The notes below the pieces were generated by a model, which saw only the letters and a list, made by a program, of their open reading frames with translations, did no database searches and was not told the DNA's origin. A stretch of 64,000 nucleotides of DNA from an uncultured Fibrobacter sp. (GTDB lineage Bacteria > Fibrobacterota > Fibrobacteria > Fibrobacterales > Fibrobacteraceae). This document shows, piece after piece, positions 31,527 through 40,773 of this stretch (position 1 is the first letter of the stretch; each line of letters begins with the position of its first letter). The DNA lies in assembly GCF_947305105.1 (NCBI RefSeq), contig NZ_CAMZCS010000010.1:1-64000 (forward strand), read 5' to 3'. Position numbers and translations under genes: made by a program.

Positions 31527-32349
31527 TTTCAGCATCCCCCTTCCGACTCAGCGGAAATAGTTGCAAATTCAACCGATAAACCCTATCGTATTTTTTGACC
31601 TTCGAAACAATATCCATCACATGCCGCCGGAACTTATTGGCTTCGTCCATGAGCAGCAAATAAGTCTTTTCGTCTGCACCGAAGGTAAGTCCCGAAACAT
31701 TGCGTTCCTCCTTCGGAATCGTATCCAGCGCATCGGCCGCCAAGAGAGCAAACTGCTTTTGCATCGCCTGTAACGACATGGGGACAGGCACACCGCCATT
31801 TGAAATCCAACGATCCGTCTGCCTGTAATTCCCGTAGCAATCCCTTTCCAAAAGCCCAAGTCTAAGCATCCGTTCCAAGGAATTGCGCACCTCGCCCGCA
31901 GTCGCCTCGGGTATGCAGTTCTTTGCGATTTCAGAAGGCTTCGCCCCCGGCATAATCGGAGCCAGTTCGCGCACCACCAAGTTCAACCACGATCCGAAAT
32001 ATTCAACCGCCTCCGCTCCCACAACATGCACTTTGTTCTCTTTCGCCAAAAAGCACATTTTCTCAAAAATACGGAGTCGCGCCACATCGTCCTGCGCTTC
32101 GCAAAAATCAACCATCATGCAAAAGTAGTCCGCCTGGTAACCAGACAGGTTCATGGCTCCGGCCACCCTCGCCGCACCGACACGACTCAATCGAGTCTTT
32201 CCGTCACAGACAAGTTTCAAGTAGCCGGACGACGAAAATCCCGCAAGTTTCGTGAATTCGCGCCACGAGAAATCGGAAACCCTCTTGCGTTCCTCGTAGA
32301 ATTCGCGCATATATCGCCGGTAATCTTGATATTCAGTAATCGGATTCAT
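31519..32349 (-). CDS. TIGR02147/DUF4423 family protein, module 3
   Basis: A 276-residue copy: MNPITEYQDYRRYMREFYEER, FTKLAGFSSSGYLKLVCDGKTRLS, VEYFGSWLNLVVRELAPIMPG, and the end block ERNVSGLTFGADEKTYLLLM ... VYRLNLQLFPLS. It is first in an operon with an overlapping lipoprotein and an outer-membrane barrel gene. A perfect 11-base-armed inverted repeat (32451-32475) and a second palindrome, TTTCATGAAA (32377-32386), lie upstream. Probably an autoregulated DNA-binding protein, by analogy with its relatives here. Confidence 0.85.
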   Translation of the reverse strand: MNPITEYQDYRRYMREFYEERKRVSDFSWREFTKLAGFSSSGYLKLVCDGKTRLSRVGAARVAGAMNLSGYQADYFCMMVDFCEAQDDVARLRIFEKMCFLAKENKVHVVGAEAVEYFGSWLNLVVRELAPIMPGAKPSEIAKNCIPEATAGEVRNSLERMLRLGLLERDCYGNYRQTDRWISNGGVPVPMSLQAMQKQFALLAADALDTIPKEERNVSGLTFGADEKTYLLLMDEANKFRRHVMDIVSKVKKYDRVYRLNLQLFPLSRKGDAENE

Positions 32350-32376
32350 CGTCAGCCTTTTTCCATAATTTATCTA

Positions 32377-32475
32377 TTTCATGAAACAAATAATGCTATT
32401 TTTTGCACAAAAATAGGCTTTTTTCTTCAAAAATTAAGCAAATTAAAATCTATATGAAACACACTGTTTCATATA
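32377..32475 (-). promoter_or_regulatory. Inverted repeats upstream of module 3
   Basis: The arms TATATGAAACA (32451-32461) and TGTTTCATATA (32465-32475) are a perfect inverted repeat with a three-base spacer. A second palindrome, TTTCATGAAA, is at 32377-32386, next to a -10-like TAAATT (32367-32372). The word TGTTTCAT resembles TTGTATCAT of modules 2 and 4. The 32524 gene ends 49 bases away, so the large hairpin could also serve as its upstream boundary. Confidence 0.55.
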
Positions 32476-32523
32476 GAGGCGGGCAGGACAAAACACCTGT
32501 CCACCGATTCAGGAATAAAGGAT

Positions 32524-33162
32524 TTACTTGTTATACCCGACGGCGTGATTCAGCATCGGGATTTGCTTTGCACTCAGGCCCAGCAGTTTCTGGATTCCCG
32601 GACCGTCCATGCTGGCACGGACTCGCGTCGCGATACCTAGAGCAGAACAATATATCGAAATATTCTGCGAAACGATACCGGCATCGAAAGCGCCCATGCG
32701 TCGGAAATCATCCTCAGTCCCGTAGCCGCCACCGTCGAACTTGGACACGTCGCTCACCAGCAAGATAATCACCGGAGTCTTCATGCGTTCGGTAAACAGC
32801 GAACGATGGTCGCCCTTCACCACAAGGTTCATCGCATGTGGCTTGGGATCGTACTTGTAAACGTTCTTCTGGTCGAAAATGTAGATGTCGATATCTTGCT
32901 TGTTCAATGCAGACGGAGCCGTACGCATCCCCGACTCGGGCCGGTTAATCCCGTTGGCAGCCCAAAGGATATTCCCCAGGTCTTTCACCGGAACCGGACG
33001 ACCGCTAAAGCTGGTGCCGGACTTGCGATTTGCAAAAGCCTGCATTACATCTCGGCCCACCTTCGTCGGTGGAGCGTCGAACTTGACCACATCGCCTACT
33101 TCCGCAGACAACGCCATCAAAGGCAACATTAGAGCCACAATAGGCAATAATCTCAGTTTCAT
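32524..33162 (-). CDS. Exported nitroreductase-fold (SagB-like) protein
   Basis: A 212-residue nitroreductase-superfamily protein with an N-terminal signal peptide (MKLRLLPIVALMLPLMALSA). It has MQAFANRKSGTSFSGRPVP, DLGNILWAANGINRP and RTAPSALNKQDIDIYIF, which match the FMN-binding N-terminal blocks of SagB/ThcOx-type oxidoreductases, and DAGIVSQNISIYCSALGI, the helix that completes the FMN site. Substrate unknown. Export of such a flavoprotein to the periplasm is less common than a cytoplasmic location. It stands alone. Confidence 0.8.
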   Translation of the reverse strand: MKLRLLPIVALMLPLMALSAEVGDVVKFDAPPTKVGRDVMQAFANRKSGTSFSGRPVPVKDLGNILWAANGINRPESGMRTAPSALNKQDIDIYIFDQKNVYKYDPKPHAMNLVVKGDHRSLFTERMKTPVIILLVSDVSKFDGGGYGTEDDFRRMGAFDAGIVSQNISIYCSALGIATRVRASMDGPGIQKLLGLSAKQIPMLNHAVGYNK

Positions 33163-33302
33163 AAAACCCCCAATTAAAAAGGAAAATACAAAAAAATATG
33201 CGAGTTCATCCCGAGCAATACAAAAAGAGTCCCTTGAGAGCGTACGCTTTTCGATTCAGGCACCCTACGAACGAGTCCGTCAAAATTTCTATCTTCTCCT
33301 TT

Positions 33303-35507
33303 ATGTACGACCCGCGATTTTTACCCATCTGCAAAGAAGACCTGGACGAACTCGGCTGGGACTATGTGGACGTGATTATCGTGAGTGCCGATGCCTACGT
33401 AGACCACCCGTGTTTCGGGCATGCCGTAGTGGGCAGGCTTTTCGAACATGAAGGTTTGCGGGTCGCGATTCTGCCGCAGCCCAACTGGCGCGACGACCTG
33501 CGCGATTTCAAGAAACTCGGCAAGCCCCGACTGTTCTTCGCGATTTCGAGCGGCATGGACAGCATGGTGAACCATTACACCGCAGCCAAGCGCCTCCGCA
33601 GCGACGACGCGTTCACTCCCGGGAACAAGGCCGGGTTCCGTCCCGATTATGCGACGTACACCTACGCAAAGATTTTAAAGAAGCTCTACCCCGATGTGCC
33701 GCTGATGATTGGCGGGCTGGAATCGAGCCTGCGCCGCGTGACGCATTATGACTACTGGAGCGACAAATTAAAGCCGAGCATCCTGTTCGATACGCAGGCA
33801 GACCTCCTCGTTTACGGCATGGGCGAAAAGCCCTTGAAAGAGATGGTCAGGTTATTAAAGAAGGGAGTGCCGTTCTCTAGCCTGCATTCCATCCCGCAAA
33901 CAGCCTATCTTGTGCCCAAGGGGAACATTCCCAAAAGCAACCAGTGGGAAGACTTGCGACTTGCGAGCTACGAGGAATGCACAGCAAGCAAACGCACACA
34001 GATGGAAAACTGCCGCAAGGTGGACATCGAATGCAACAAGTGGTTCCAGCACCGCGTATTGCAAGACGTTGCAGAACAGACGGTCGTGATCAACCCCGCG
34101 TACCCGCCTCTTGAATACGGCGAACTCGACGAAAGTTTTGAATACCCCTACGCCCGCGAGCCACACCCGCGTTACAAGAAGCGCGGAAACGTGCCTGCGT
34201 TCGACATGATCAAGTTCAGCATTAACACGCACCGCGGATGTTTCGGCGGTTGCAGTTTCTGCGCCATCAACGCGCACCAGGGCAAGTTCATCGCGAGCCG
34301 TAGCCGCGAAAGCATCTTGCGCGAAGTGGATTTGATTACCAAGATGGACGGCTTTGCCGGCACCATCACCGACTTGGGCGGCCCCAGCGCCAACATGTAC
34401 AACATGCGTGGCCGCGACCAGAGCCGTTGCCAGAAGTGCGCACGAGCCAGTTGCCTCACGCCCAAGATTTGCGACAACATGGATACGCACCACAAGGAGA
34501 TTCTGGAACTCTACCGCGAAGTGCGCAACCACCCGAAGGTGAAGCACCTGTTCATCGGCAGTGGAGTGCGTTACGACATGCTGTTGCAGGAGACGGATGA
34601 CGAAGAACTGCGCAAGGATCACGAGGAATACGCCCGCGAACTTATCGACTACCACGTGAGCGGGCGCCTGAAAGTCGCACCGGAACACACAAGCGACGAA
34701 GTGCTCAAGCTTATGCGCAAACCGAGCTTCACGCTGTTCCACAAGTTCAAGGAATTCTTTGACGACGAATGCAAGCGCATCGGCAAGCGCCAGCAGATTA
34801 TACCTTACTTTATCAGCAGCCACCCCGGGTGTACCGAAGCCGACATGGCGGAACTCGCGCTCGAGACAAAGCAGCTTGGATTCCAGCTGGAGCAGGTGCA
34901 GGACTTTACGCCCACGCCGATGACAATTGCGACCGAGATGTTCTACAGCGAACTTACGCCCGACGGAAAGCCGCTTTACGTGGCAAAGACGCCGGAACAA
35001 AAGAAAAGCCAGCGGCAGTTCTTCTTCTGGTACATTCCAGAGAACCGCCCGCAAATCCGTGCCACGCTTGAACGCCTCAAACTCGGAAAAATCGGCAGGT
35101 TATTGCTGAGCCGTAGCGCGATGGCCGAAGGCAAGGAATTCTTCCCGAGCAAAGAACGCGAAGAAAACGCCGAGTACCGCGAGCGCGAACAGCAGAAACG
35201 CGAACAGCGCTCCGTCACCATCGTACCGAAGAAAGTCGGCGAGAAGGGCCGTTGGGAAAACTCCGCCCGCAGGGAACGTCGCGCCGCGCAGTTCGGCGAA
35301 GCATCCGGCAACAACCAGCGCGACTTCAACCGCGAAAACCGCGACCGTCGCGAGGACAACCGTAACGAACGGCGTGAATTCCATGCCAACCGCGACAGCC
35401 GCGACTTCAACAAGAATCGCAGCAACAATCGCAATAACGGCGGAAACAAGGGCGGAAACAAAAATTTCTCCCCTGTGCAATTCAGTTCGCGCCGCCGCGG
35501 ACGATAA
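33303..35507 (+). CDS. YgiQ family radical SAM protein
   Basis: About 734 residues. It has the YgiQ N-terminal domain (DVIIVSADAYVDHPCFG, ISSGMDSMVNHYTA, MIGGLESSLRRVTHYDYWSD) and the radical SAM cluster site CFGGCSFC (Cys 313, 317, 320) in THRGCFGGCSFCAINAHQG, then KVAPEHTSDEVL and QVQDFTPTPMT. The reaction is unknown. The ATG at 33303 begins at the family's usual first block; an upstream ATG would add 35 residues without similarity. The last 130 residues are an unusual Arg/Asn/Asp/Glu-rich, low-complexity tail (NRDSRDFNKNRSNNRNN) that resembles RNA-binding tails. Confidence 0.9.
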   Translation: MYDPRFLPICKEDLDELGWDYVDVIIVSADAYVDHPCFGHAVVGRLFEHEGLRVAILPQPNWRDDLRDFKKLGKPRLFFAISSGMDSMVNHYTAAKRLRSDDAFTPGNKAGFRPDYATYTYAKILKKLYPDVPLMIGGLESSLRRVTHYDYWSDKLKPSILFDTQADLLVYGMGEKPLKEMVRLLKKGVPFSSLHSIPQTAYLVPKGNIPKSNQWEDLRLASYEECTASKRTQMENCRKVDIECNKWFQHRVLQDVAEQTVVINPAYPPLEYGELDESFEYPYAREPHPRYKKRGNVPAFDMIKFSINTHRGCFGGCSFCAINAHQGKFIASRSRESILREVDLITKMDGFAGTITDLGGPSANMYNMRGRDQSRCQKCARASCLTPKICDNMDTHHKEILELYREVRNHPKVKHLFIGSGVRYDMLLQETDDEELRKDHEEYARELIDYHVSGRLKVAPEHTSDEVLKLMRKPSFTLFHKFKEFFDDECKRIGKRQQIIPYFISSHPGCTEADMAELALETKQLGFQLEQVQDFTPTPMTIATEMFYSELTPDGKPLYVAKTPEQKKSQRQFFFWYIPENRPQIRATLERLKLGKIGRLLLSRSAMAEGKEFFPSKEREENAEYREREQQKREQRSVTIVPKKVGEKGRWENSARRERRAAQFGEASGNNQRDFNRENRDRREDNRNERREFHANRDSRDFNKNRSNNRNNGGNKGGNKNFSPVQFSSRRRGR

Positions 35508-35519
35508 CCAAAAAATCTT

Positions 35520-37673
35520 TTACCGCACCGTCACAAGCCGCACCTGCGAACCGCTACGCACAATGTAACGGCCAGCACGCGGCACTTCCAAATTCACAGA
35601 CGCCCCGTGGGCACGCATAAACGCAATGACATTCCCACGCATATCGAATACGGCAACAGGGTGATTTTCTGCCACGCCAAAAACGGTAATAAGGCGTGAA
35701 GACACTTCCAACCGTAATAAGGGCACCGCAGGCTTCAGCTTCAATAGAGTAATATCACTGTCTTGGCAACAAGGAAGCGAATCAAACTTAAGGGTGTCGA
35801 AATCAAATATCGGGTATCCACCGTGACGCGTCCAAATTTGGCGATCGGTTTCCGTCCCACCCGAAGTATTCAAGAAGGTTACTATTGAATCGCTCTGCAG
35901 TTCCGCAGTCGTCTTCGTGAGGTTCACAAGGGCGGATGTGTCGTAAGCAACACCGAAAGGAGCGATATTGGAAAGCGCTTCATCAAAAAACACGGATTCC
36001 TCTTGTTTCATGCTTCGTACATAACCGAAAAGCCCCCCAACAGCATCCCCCTTCACTTCGGGTGCAGCGCTATAAACATTGTTAAGATACCAATGCAGAT
36101 TATCCGCTTTACCAGCAATCCCGCCAGCATAGCTTGCACCCTGAGCCAACTTGCCTTTCGCCTCGACCCGCCCGTGATTATAGGCATCGGCTATTCGCGC
36201 CAAATAGATGTTGCCAACAAGACCGCCGACATGCAGGGAATCCGAACTCGTCGCCGAATCCGATGTAATACCAGTCACGTTACCATAGTTAAAAGACTTC
36301 TCCAACGCAAAGCCATTATATATCGTTGGGCGAGACCAATAGCTCATCCGGCCCACGAGTCCCCCCACCATTGTCTCGAACGAACCTTCGGCAGTGACGT
36401 TACCATGGTTCCTGAGCATCGTAAAAGTTTCATCCTTATAAGCCGTCAGCCCTTCGCCCATAACACCGCCAACAAACAAAATCAATTCCTTTGCATCACC
36501 GCGGGCCTCAACCGAACCCAAATTCAACGCATTAATTACGCTCGCCCAAGCGCAATCACCCAGAATACCGCCAACATAAAGTAGAATCATCTGTTCGTTG
36601 CTTTGACACATTGCAGAAACTTTACCGCTGTTAAACAAATCCTTCAAATCCACATGCGTCCTGAGTTTCGTGATATCCGATTCATTAATATGCCGGCCAA
36701 TAACGCCACCGACATAAGACGAAAAATAAGAAGCCAAAAATCCTGTACCCACTGTTGACGAGTTAATGATAACTTTGGAGGATACGTCCCCGTAATTCTG
36801 GAGATTTTCGGCATTGCCGACGAGATTACCGACAATGCCGCCGACATAGGCAATGCGGCTCGACAAATCCACTTCGACTTTTCCGCGATTGATACAATTT
36901 GCCATGGCAATGCCATCCAACACACGGGATTGCCCCACAACACCGCCAAAATTGGATTCGCCAAACAACCCCGTAACGTCGTTTCTGCTGTACACCTTGG
37001 CCGAATTGGAACAACCCAAAATACCGCCCGATGCAGATGCGGCTATACCACCTGCACTTGTGCCCGCACCGACCGAACCGCCGACAACGTTGCTGTTCAC
37101 AATAAGAGCTGGGCTTTTCGCGGTCGCAGTCACGTACACGGCAATGCCACCGGCGGACACATTGCCCTTGACATCGGTGTTGTAGACATTCACGTTCTTG
37201 ATAACCGCACTCAGCCTAGTGACAATGGAGGCGACACCGTTAATGGAATCGTTCGCAAAGGAACTGTTCGCAACATTCAAGTCGTGAATCTCGCCCGCGT
37301 CCGGGCCGACCGTTTCGAAAAAAGGTTTGTCGGCATTCAATCCGTAAATGGTATACCCGCGTCCGTCGAATTCACCCCAGAACGCTCCCTGGGCAGTACT
37401 GCGGCTCCAGAGCTTGGAGCATAGCTTGGACGTATCCGAACCGAACACGATGTCGTTTTTCAAGTAGGCGCGAATAGAGGCATTCGAATCTTGCGCCACA
37501 ACTACAGAATCCAAAAAGCCGACGAGTTCCTCAGGAGACGTAATTTCGTAATAGATAGAATCTCCGCTGCCCACAGTTTTTGGAATCTTGGCGGAGCCAT
37601 CCCATGCAGCAAAAGAGAACTGTGCGAATACAGCCAGCGCAAGGAAAAAGGAAAAAGAAAAGGCTTTACTCAT
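35520..37673 (-). CDS. GLUG-repeat surface protein
   Basis: About 717 residues. After a signal peptide comes GEFDGRGYTIYGL, the usual entry of GLUG proteins, then some ten repeats with the theme (Y)-GG(I/V)-G------I--(C/A)-N-G-V (VGGIVGNLVGNAENLQNYG, VGGVMGEGLTAYKDE, VGGLVGNIYLARIADAY). These form a beta-solenoid typical of adhesins and surface layers. The end (RLITVFGVAENHPVAVFD, GNVIAFMRAHGAS, GRYIVRSGSQV) resembles the C-terminal domains of the esterase and xylanase. The ATG at 37673 follows AAGGGGTGATA and is preferred to the one six codons upstream. Ligand unknown. Confidence 0.8.
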   Translation of the reverse strand: MSKAFSFSFFLALAVFAQFSFAAWDGSAKIPKTVGSGDSIYYEITSPEELVGFLDSVVVAQDSNASIRAYLKNDIVFGSDTSKLCSKLWSRSTAQGAFWGEFDGRGYTIYGLNADKPFFETVGPDAGEIHDLNVANSSFANDSINGVASIVTRLSAVIKNVNVYNTDVKGNVSAGGIAVYVTATAKSPALIVNSNVVGGSVGAGTSAGGIAASASGGILGCSNSAKVYSRNDVTGLFGESNFGGVVGQSRVLDGIAMANCINRGKVEVDLSSRIAYVGGIVGNLVGNAENLQNYGDVSSKVIINSSTVGTGFLASYFSSYVGGVIGRHINESDITKLRTHVDLKDLFNSGKVSAMCQSNEQMILLYVGGILGDCAWASVINALNLGSVEARGDAKELILFVGGVMGEGLTAYKDETFTMLRNHGNVTAEGSFETMVGGLVGRMSYWSRPTIYNGFALEKSFNYGNVTGITSDSATSSDSLHVGGLVGNIYLARIADAYNHGRVEAKGKLAQGASYAGGIAGKADNLHWYLNNVYSAAPEVKGDAVGGLFGYVRSMKQEESVFFDEALSNIAPFGVAYDTSALVNLTKTTAELQSDSIVTFLNTSGGTETDRQIWTRHGGYPIFDFDTLKFDSLPCCQDSDITLLKLKPAVPLLRLEVSSRLITVFGVAENHPVAVFDMRGNVIAFMRAHGASVNLEVPRAGRYIVRSGSQVRLVTVR

Positions 37674-37750
37674 TATCACCCCTTCTCCCAAGCACCGTTC
37701 TAAATATATACTCTAGATAGCTCTTTTGGCAAGACCCATCTAAGCACAAA

Positions 37751-38593
37751 TTAAGAGCAAGCCAGCACACTCCACCACTCGCCGCTTTCGCGCTCGACTT
37801 TCACCTTGAAACCGGCTTCTTCGAACCAACGGAGAATGTAGTCCTTTTCGGTCAGGAGCTGGCCCGAGATGATGAGTTCACCGCCCTTAGCAAGCAAATC
37901 CTCAATATCGTCGCGCAGGGGCCAGAGTTCGCTACGGATCATGTTGCAGAGGATGACGTCAAATTTTGCGCCGTCCTTGAACGCATCCAAGAATCCGAGA
38001 ATGCAGTCGCTCTTGTCGAAACCGTTGCGTTCAAAATTTTCGGCAATGCAAGGAATGGTGAGCGGGTCAATTTCCGTGCCCACGGCAAGCTTTGCCCCCA
38101 GGCGACGGGCGTACATTGCGAGGATGCCCGTACCCGTACCGATGTCGAGCACGGTTTTGCCGTTGAAATCAATATTTTCCATGAGAGTCGCACAACTGCT
38201 TGTCGTGTCGTGTTCGCCTGTACCAAAAGCCGTCTTCGCCTCGAGTTCAAGCACCACAGCCTGCGGGTCATCGGGCGTGAATTCCACCCAAGGCGGGCGC
38301 ACCCAGAGATGCGGAGAAACAGACACAGGCTGTGCGCGGTCGCGCCACCACTTGTCCCAATCCTTCGCAGGCTCATCGCTCAGCGTAAAATGGTACTGCG
38401 GGAACTCGGCCACGATGCGGTCGCGTTCCGCCTTGTCGCCCGTATAAAAGCAAAAGTCCGTACGGCCTTCCGCCTTGGGGTCCAATTCCTCGAGCGTCGC
38501 CACACCCGCTTCAAACAGCAAGTAGCTCGCCAGTTCAAATTCTTCGGCAGGGCAGTAGCCCTCCGCCTTGTACCATGTATCGACTTTCTGCAT
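37751..38593 (-). CDS. prmA: Ribosomal protein L11 methyltransferase PrmA
   Basis: A 280-residue SAM-dependent enzyme that methylates ribosomal protein L11. Landmarks are AFGTGEHDTTSSCATLM, the SAM loop VLDIGTGTGILAMYARRLGA, GTEIDPLTIPCIAENF, and ILCNMIRSELWPL, in which the usual N-I/L-x-A-x-P-L motif is altered. The end GEWWSVLACS is typical. Length and order fit PrmA; the divergence in the NxxAxPL region leaves some doubt about the exact substrate. Transcribed divergently from the Fic gene. Confidence 0.82.
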   Translation of the reverse strand: MQKVDTWYKAEGYCPAEEFELASYLLFEAGVATLEELDPKAEGRTDFCFYTGDKAERDRIVAEFPQYHFTLSDEPAKDWDKWWRDRAQPVSVSPHLWVRPPWVEFTPDDPQAVVLELEAKTAFGTGEHDTTSSCATLMENIDFNGKTVLDIGTGTGILAMYARRLGAKLAVGTEIDPLTIPCIAENFERNGFDKSDCILGFLDAFKDGAKFDVILCNMIRSELWPLRDDIEDLLAKGGELIISGQLLTEKDYILRWFEEAGFKVKVERESGEWWSVLACS

Positions 38594-38665
38594 AATCCAA
38601 ATTTATGAAAAAAAATGCACCCCCCGACAAAGAAATGTTCTGCAACGCACTTTTTGCGTAGAAAA

Positions 38666-38681
38666 TGTTATATTGATAACA
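38666..38681. promoter_or_regulatory. Palindromic operator over the Fic gene start
   Basis: TGTTAT-ATTG-ATAACA is a perfect inverted repeat that covers the probable -10 box (TATATT) and ends on the A of the start codon. A -35-like TTTTTGCG lies upstream. The placement would block both transcription and translation initiation, as expected for autoregulation by the encoded protein. Confidence 0.6.
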
Positions 38682-39700
38682 TGCTGTACATTCACCAGTT
38701 CCCTGACTGGACCCGTTTCCGGTTCGATTCCAAGGCCATCATCAACGAGCTCGGCCAAGTCCGCCTCGAAGAGGGCCGACTTTTGGGTATATCGGAAATG
38801 CTCGACGACGACACGCTCGAAGCCGAGACCATCGTACGCGACATCATCGCGACATACGCCATCGACGGGCAACAGCTGGACAGCGAAATTGTAAAGGAGC
38901 AAGTCAGCAAGAAAGAGAAGGCAGACAACGCCGCCTTCAGGAGCCTCATAGGCGCCATCCGGAATTTCCGCGACGACATTGACGAAGCCCGAATCCTAGG
39001 GTGGCACGCAACACTGGCCGGCAAGCCACAACGCCAGTACCGCAGCGGTCCGGGACAAGTTCTTTCGCGCACCGATAACTCGGTCGTGTTCGCAGGGCCC
39101 GGCCCGGAACGCCTCCCGCACGAAATGGGAAACTTCATAAAATGGCTCAACACGACGCAACTGGATTCCGTCCTCAAGGCGGCCATTGCACAATTCTGGT
39201 TTCTCACCATCCGCCCCTTCGACGAGGCGAACGGAAAAATCGCAAGAGCCATCACAAACCTGCTCCTCGCCCGTGCCGAATCCTCGGGACATCTGCGGTA
39301 TTCGCTCAACGAACAAATCCTGAACGATATCGACAATTACTTTAAAATTCTCTCCGCAACGCAATCCGGCAACGGCGACCTCACGGAATGGATTCTGTGG
39401 TTCCTCAAGACCTTGCGCAATGCAATACGCGAAGGGCGCTCCGCAATAAAGCCTCACGCCGAAGCCGTCCGGTTCAAGGGCAAGAAAGGCGCCGAGGGCA
39501 TACAGCCCCGCGCCCAGAAAATCGTAGATGCAGTCATTGCCGGAAAAATTCCGCAACCGTTCAAAGTCACAGATGTCGCCAAATTTACCGGAACAAGTCA
39601 CGACAGCGCATTACGCGATATCCAGAAACTCATCGCACAAAAACTCGTCGCCCCTAGTAAAAAGGGCGGCCGGAGCACAAGCTACAGCCTCATTCTCTAG
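38681..39700 (+). CDS. Fic-fold protein with degenerate active site and C-terminal winged helix
   Basis: A 339-residue protein: N-terminal DUF4172-like Fic extension (FPDWTRFRFDSKAIINEL), the region TYAIDGQQLDSE where Fic proteins carry the TSAIEG inhibitory-type motif, a Fic core with TIRPFDEANGKIAR, and a C-terminal helix-turn-helix (KVTDVAKFTGTSHDSALRDI, then LVAPSKKGGRSTSYSL). The canonical motif is HPFxxGNGR; here the catalytic His is Arg178 and GNGR reads ANGK, so AMP transfer is unlikely. Together with the operator on its own start it looks like a Fic fold recruited as a transcription regulator. The start ATG 38681 lies at the end of the palindrome. Confidence 0.8.
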   Translation: MLYIHQFPDWTRFRFDSKAIINELGQVRLEEGRLLGISEMLDDDTLEAETIVRDIIATYAIDGQQLDSEIVKEQVSKKEKADNAAFRSLIGAIRNFRDDIDEARILGWHATLAGKPQRQYRSGPGQVLSRTDNSVVFAGPGPERLPHEMGNFIKWLNTTQLDSVLKAAIAQFWFLTIRPFDEANGKIARAITNLLLARAESSGHLRYSLNEQILNDIDNYFKILSATQSGNGDLTEWILWFLKTLRNAIREGRSAIKPHAEAVRFKGKKGAEGIQPRAQKIVDAVIAGKIPQPFKVTDVAKFTGTSHDSALRDIQKLIAQKLVAPSKKGGRSTSYSLIL

Positions 39701-40773
39701 ATTTTCCTGATCGTATTCTTGTCGATTGCGTTGAAATGGGAAAGTTGCCCATACACGGCCTGCAAAAGCTGCGTCGTGTTCGAATAACCATGGCCACTGC
39801 AAGCCGTCACAATTCCGCTCACAGTTACGCCCACCTCCGGGTGTTCCGCCCAAGAAAGGTGCGTCACCTCGTCGCGGAATTTCTCAGCACGCGACAACAC
39901 TTCGATTTCCGAATCCGCTTGCATCACATGCACAAAATCGTGATTACCAAAATAAGCAACGCATTCGCCGCCACCCACCAAACCCATTTGGCCAATGAGA
40001 CGGCCCACATCGCAAATCACGCTATCGCAGAAGAACGGCCCGTGCGTTTCCCGGATTTGTTCTATGTTGTTGACGCGGTACATCGCGATATAATACCCGT
40101 TCCGTTCCAGCCACACAATGTTGCCAAGATAATCCAACAAGTAACGACGATTGCAAAGCCCCGTAAGCGAATCATGCTTCGCCAAAAAATCCAGCTTTCC
40201 CACAAGGTTCTTGTTTTCTACGAGTTCCTTTTCGTAAGCCCCAAGCAAATAGCTCCCCAAGGCAAACACCCCTGACCCCAAAACCACAAGAGAAACTGCC
40301 ATGTCGATGACTTCCATATCAGGAGAAATTTGCGTAACCGTCTGCGGGTAGGCATTGGCGACAAAAAAGGTTAGCAAGAAAACAATCAACGAAAGTACAA
40401 ACAAAATATTCTTCGCCAAACCGGATGGTCCCAAAGAAAGGAGCAATATGCCCGCAACGAAATACAGGGGCATCGCACTCGAAAAACCGCCGCAAGAAAA
40501 GAACAACATCGGTTGCAAGAACATGCACAGGACCCCACACATTACCAGATGGCATGGGGCATAAAGGCGAGTTTTGTACGCAAAGGCACTCAATACAATA
40601 AACAATATACAACAGCTTGTCCCGACAACAACCGAAGCGAGACCCACACGTTCATATGCCGAAAGGACGGTTGACAAAAACCCGACAACAATGCACAAAA
40701 CCATAATGACCCAGAAAAGCGTTTTTTCTAGGGAGTCCTGTTCGCTCCAGAATTTTTTCAGCCTTTTGATCAT
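39697..40773 (-). CDS. Membrane protein with degenerate GGDEF domain
   Basis: About 358 residues: six hydrophobic spans (about 15-190), a short coiled linker (EKELVENKNLVGKLDFLAKHD), then a GGDEF fold starting HDSLTGLCNRRYLLDYL. At the catalytic hairpin the sequence is VAYFGNHDFVHV: the expected GGDEF is GNHDF, losing one Gly and the metal-binding Glu, so cyclic-di-GMP synthesis is doubtful. It may bind nucleotide or act as a sensor. The ATG at 40773 has AGG eight bases upstream; a GTG start four codons earlier is possible. It converges with the Fic gene, overlapping by four bases. Confidence 0.78.
   Translation of the reverse strand: MIKRLKKFWSEQDSLEKTLFWVIMVLCIVVGFLSTVLSAYERVGLASVVVGTSCCILFIVLSAFAYKTRLYAPCHLVMCGVLCMFLQPMLFFSCGGFSSAMPLYFVAGILLLSLGPSGLAKNILFVLSLIVFLLTFFVANAYPQTVTQISPDMEVIDMAVSLVVLGSGVFALGSYLLGAYEKELVENKNLVGKLDFLAKHDSLTGLCNRRYLLDYLGNIVWLERNGYYIAMYRVNNIEQIRETHGPFFCDSVICDVGRLIGQMGLVGGGECVAYFGNHDFVHVMQADSEIEVLSRAEKFRDEVTHLSWAEHPEVGVTVSGIVTACSGHGYSNTTQLLQAVYGQLSHFNAIDKNTIRKI

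Noticed and set aside
33855..35054. 399-codon minus-strand frame opposite the YgiQ gene
   Set aside because: Antisense to a recognised radical SAM protein; no supporting motif.
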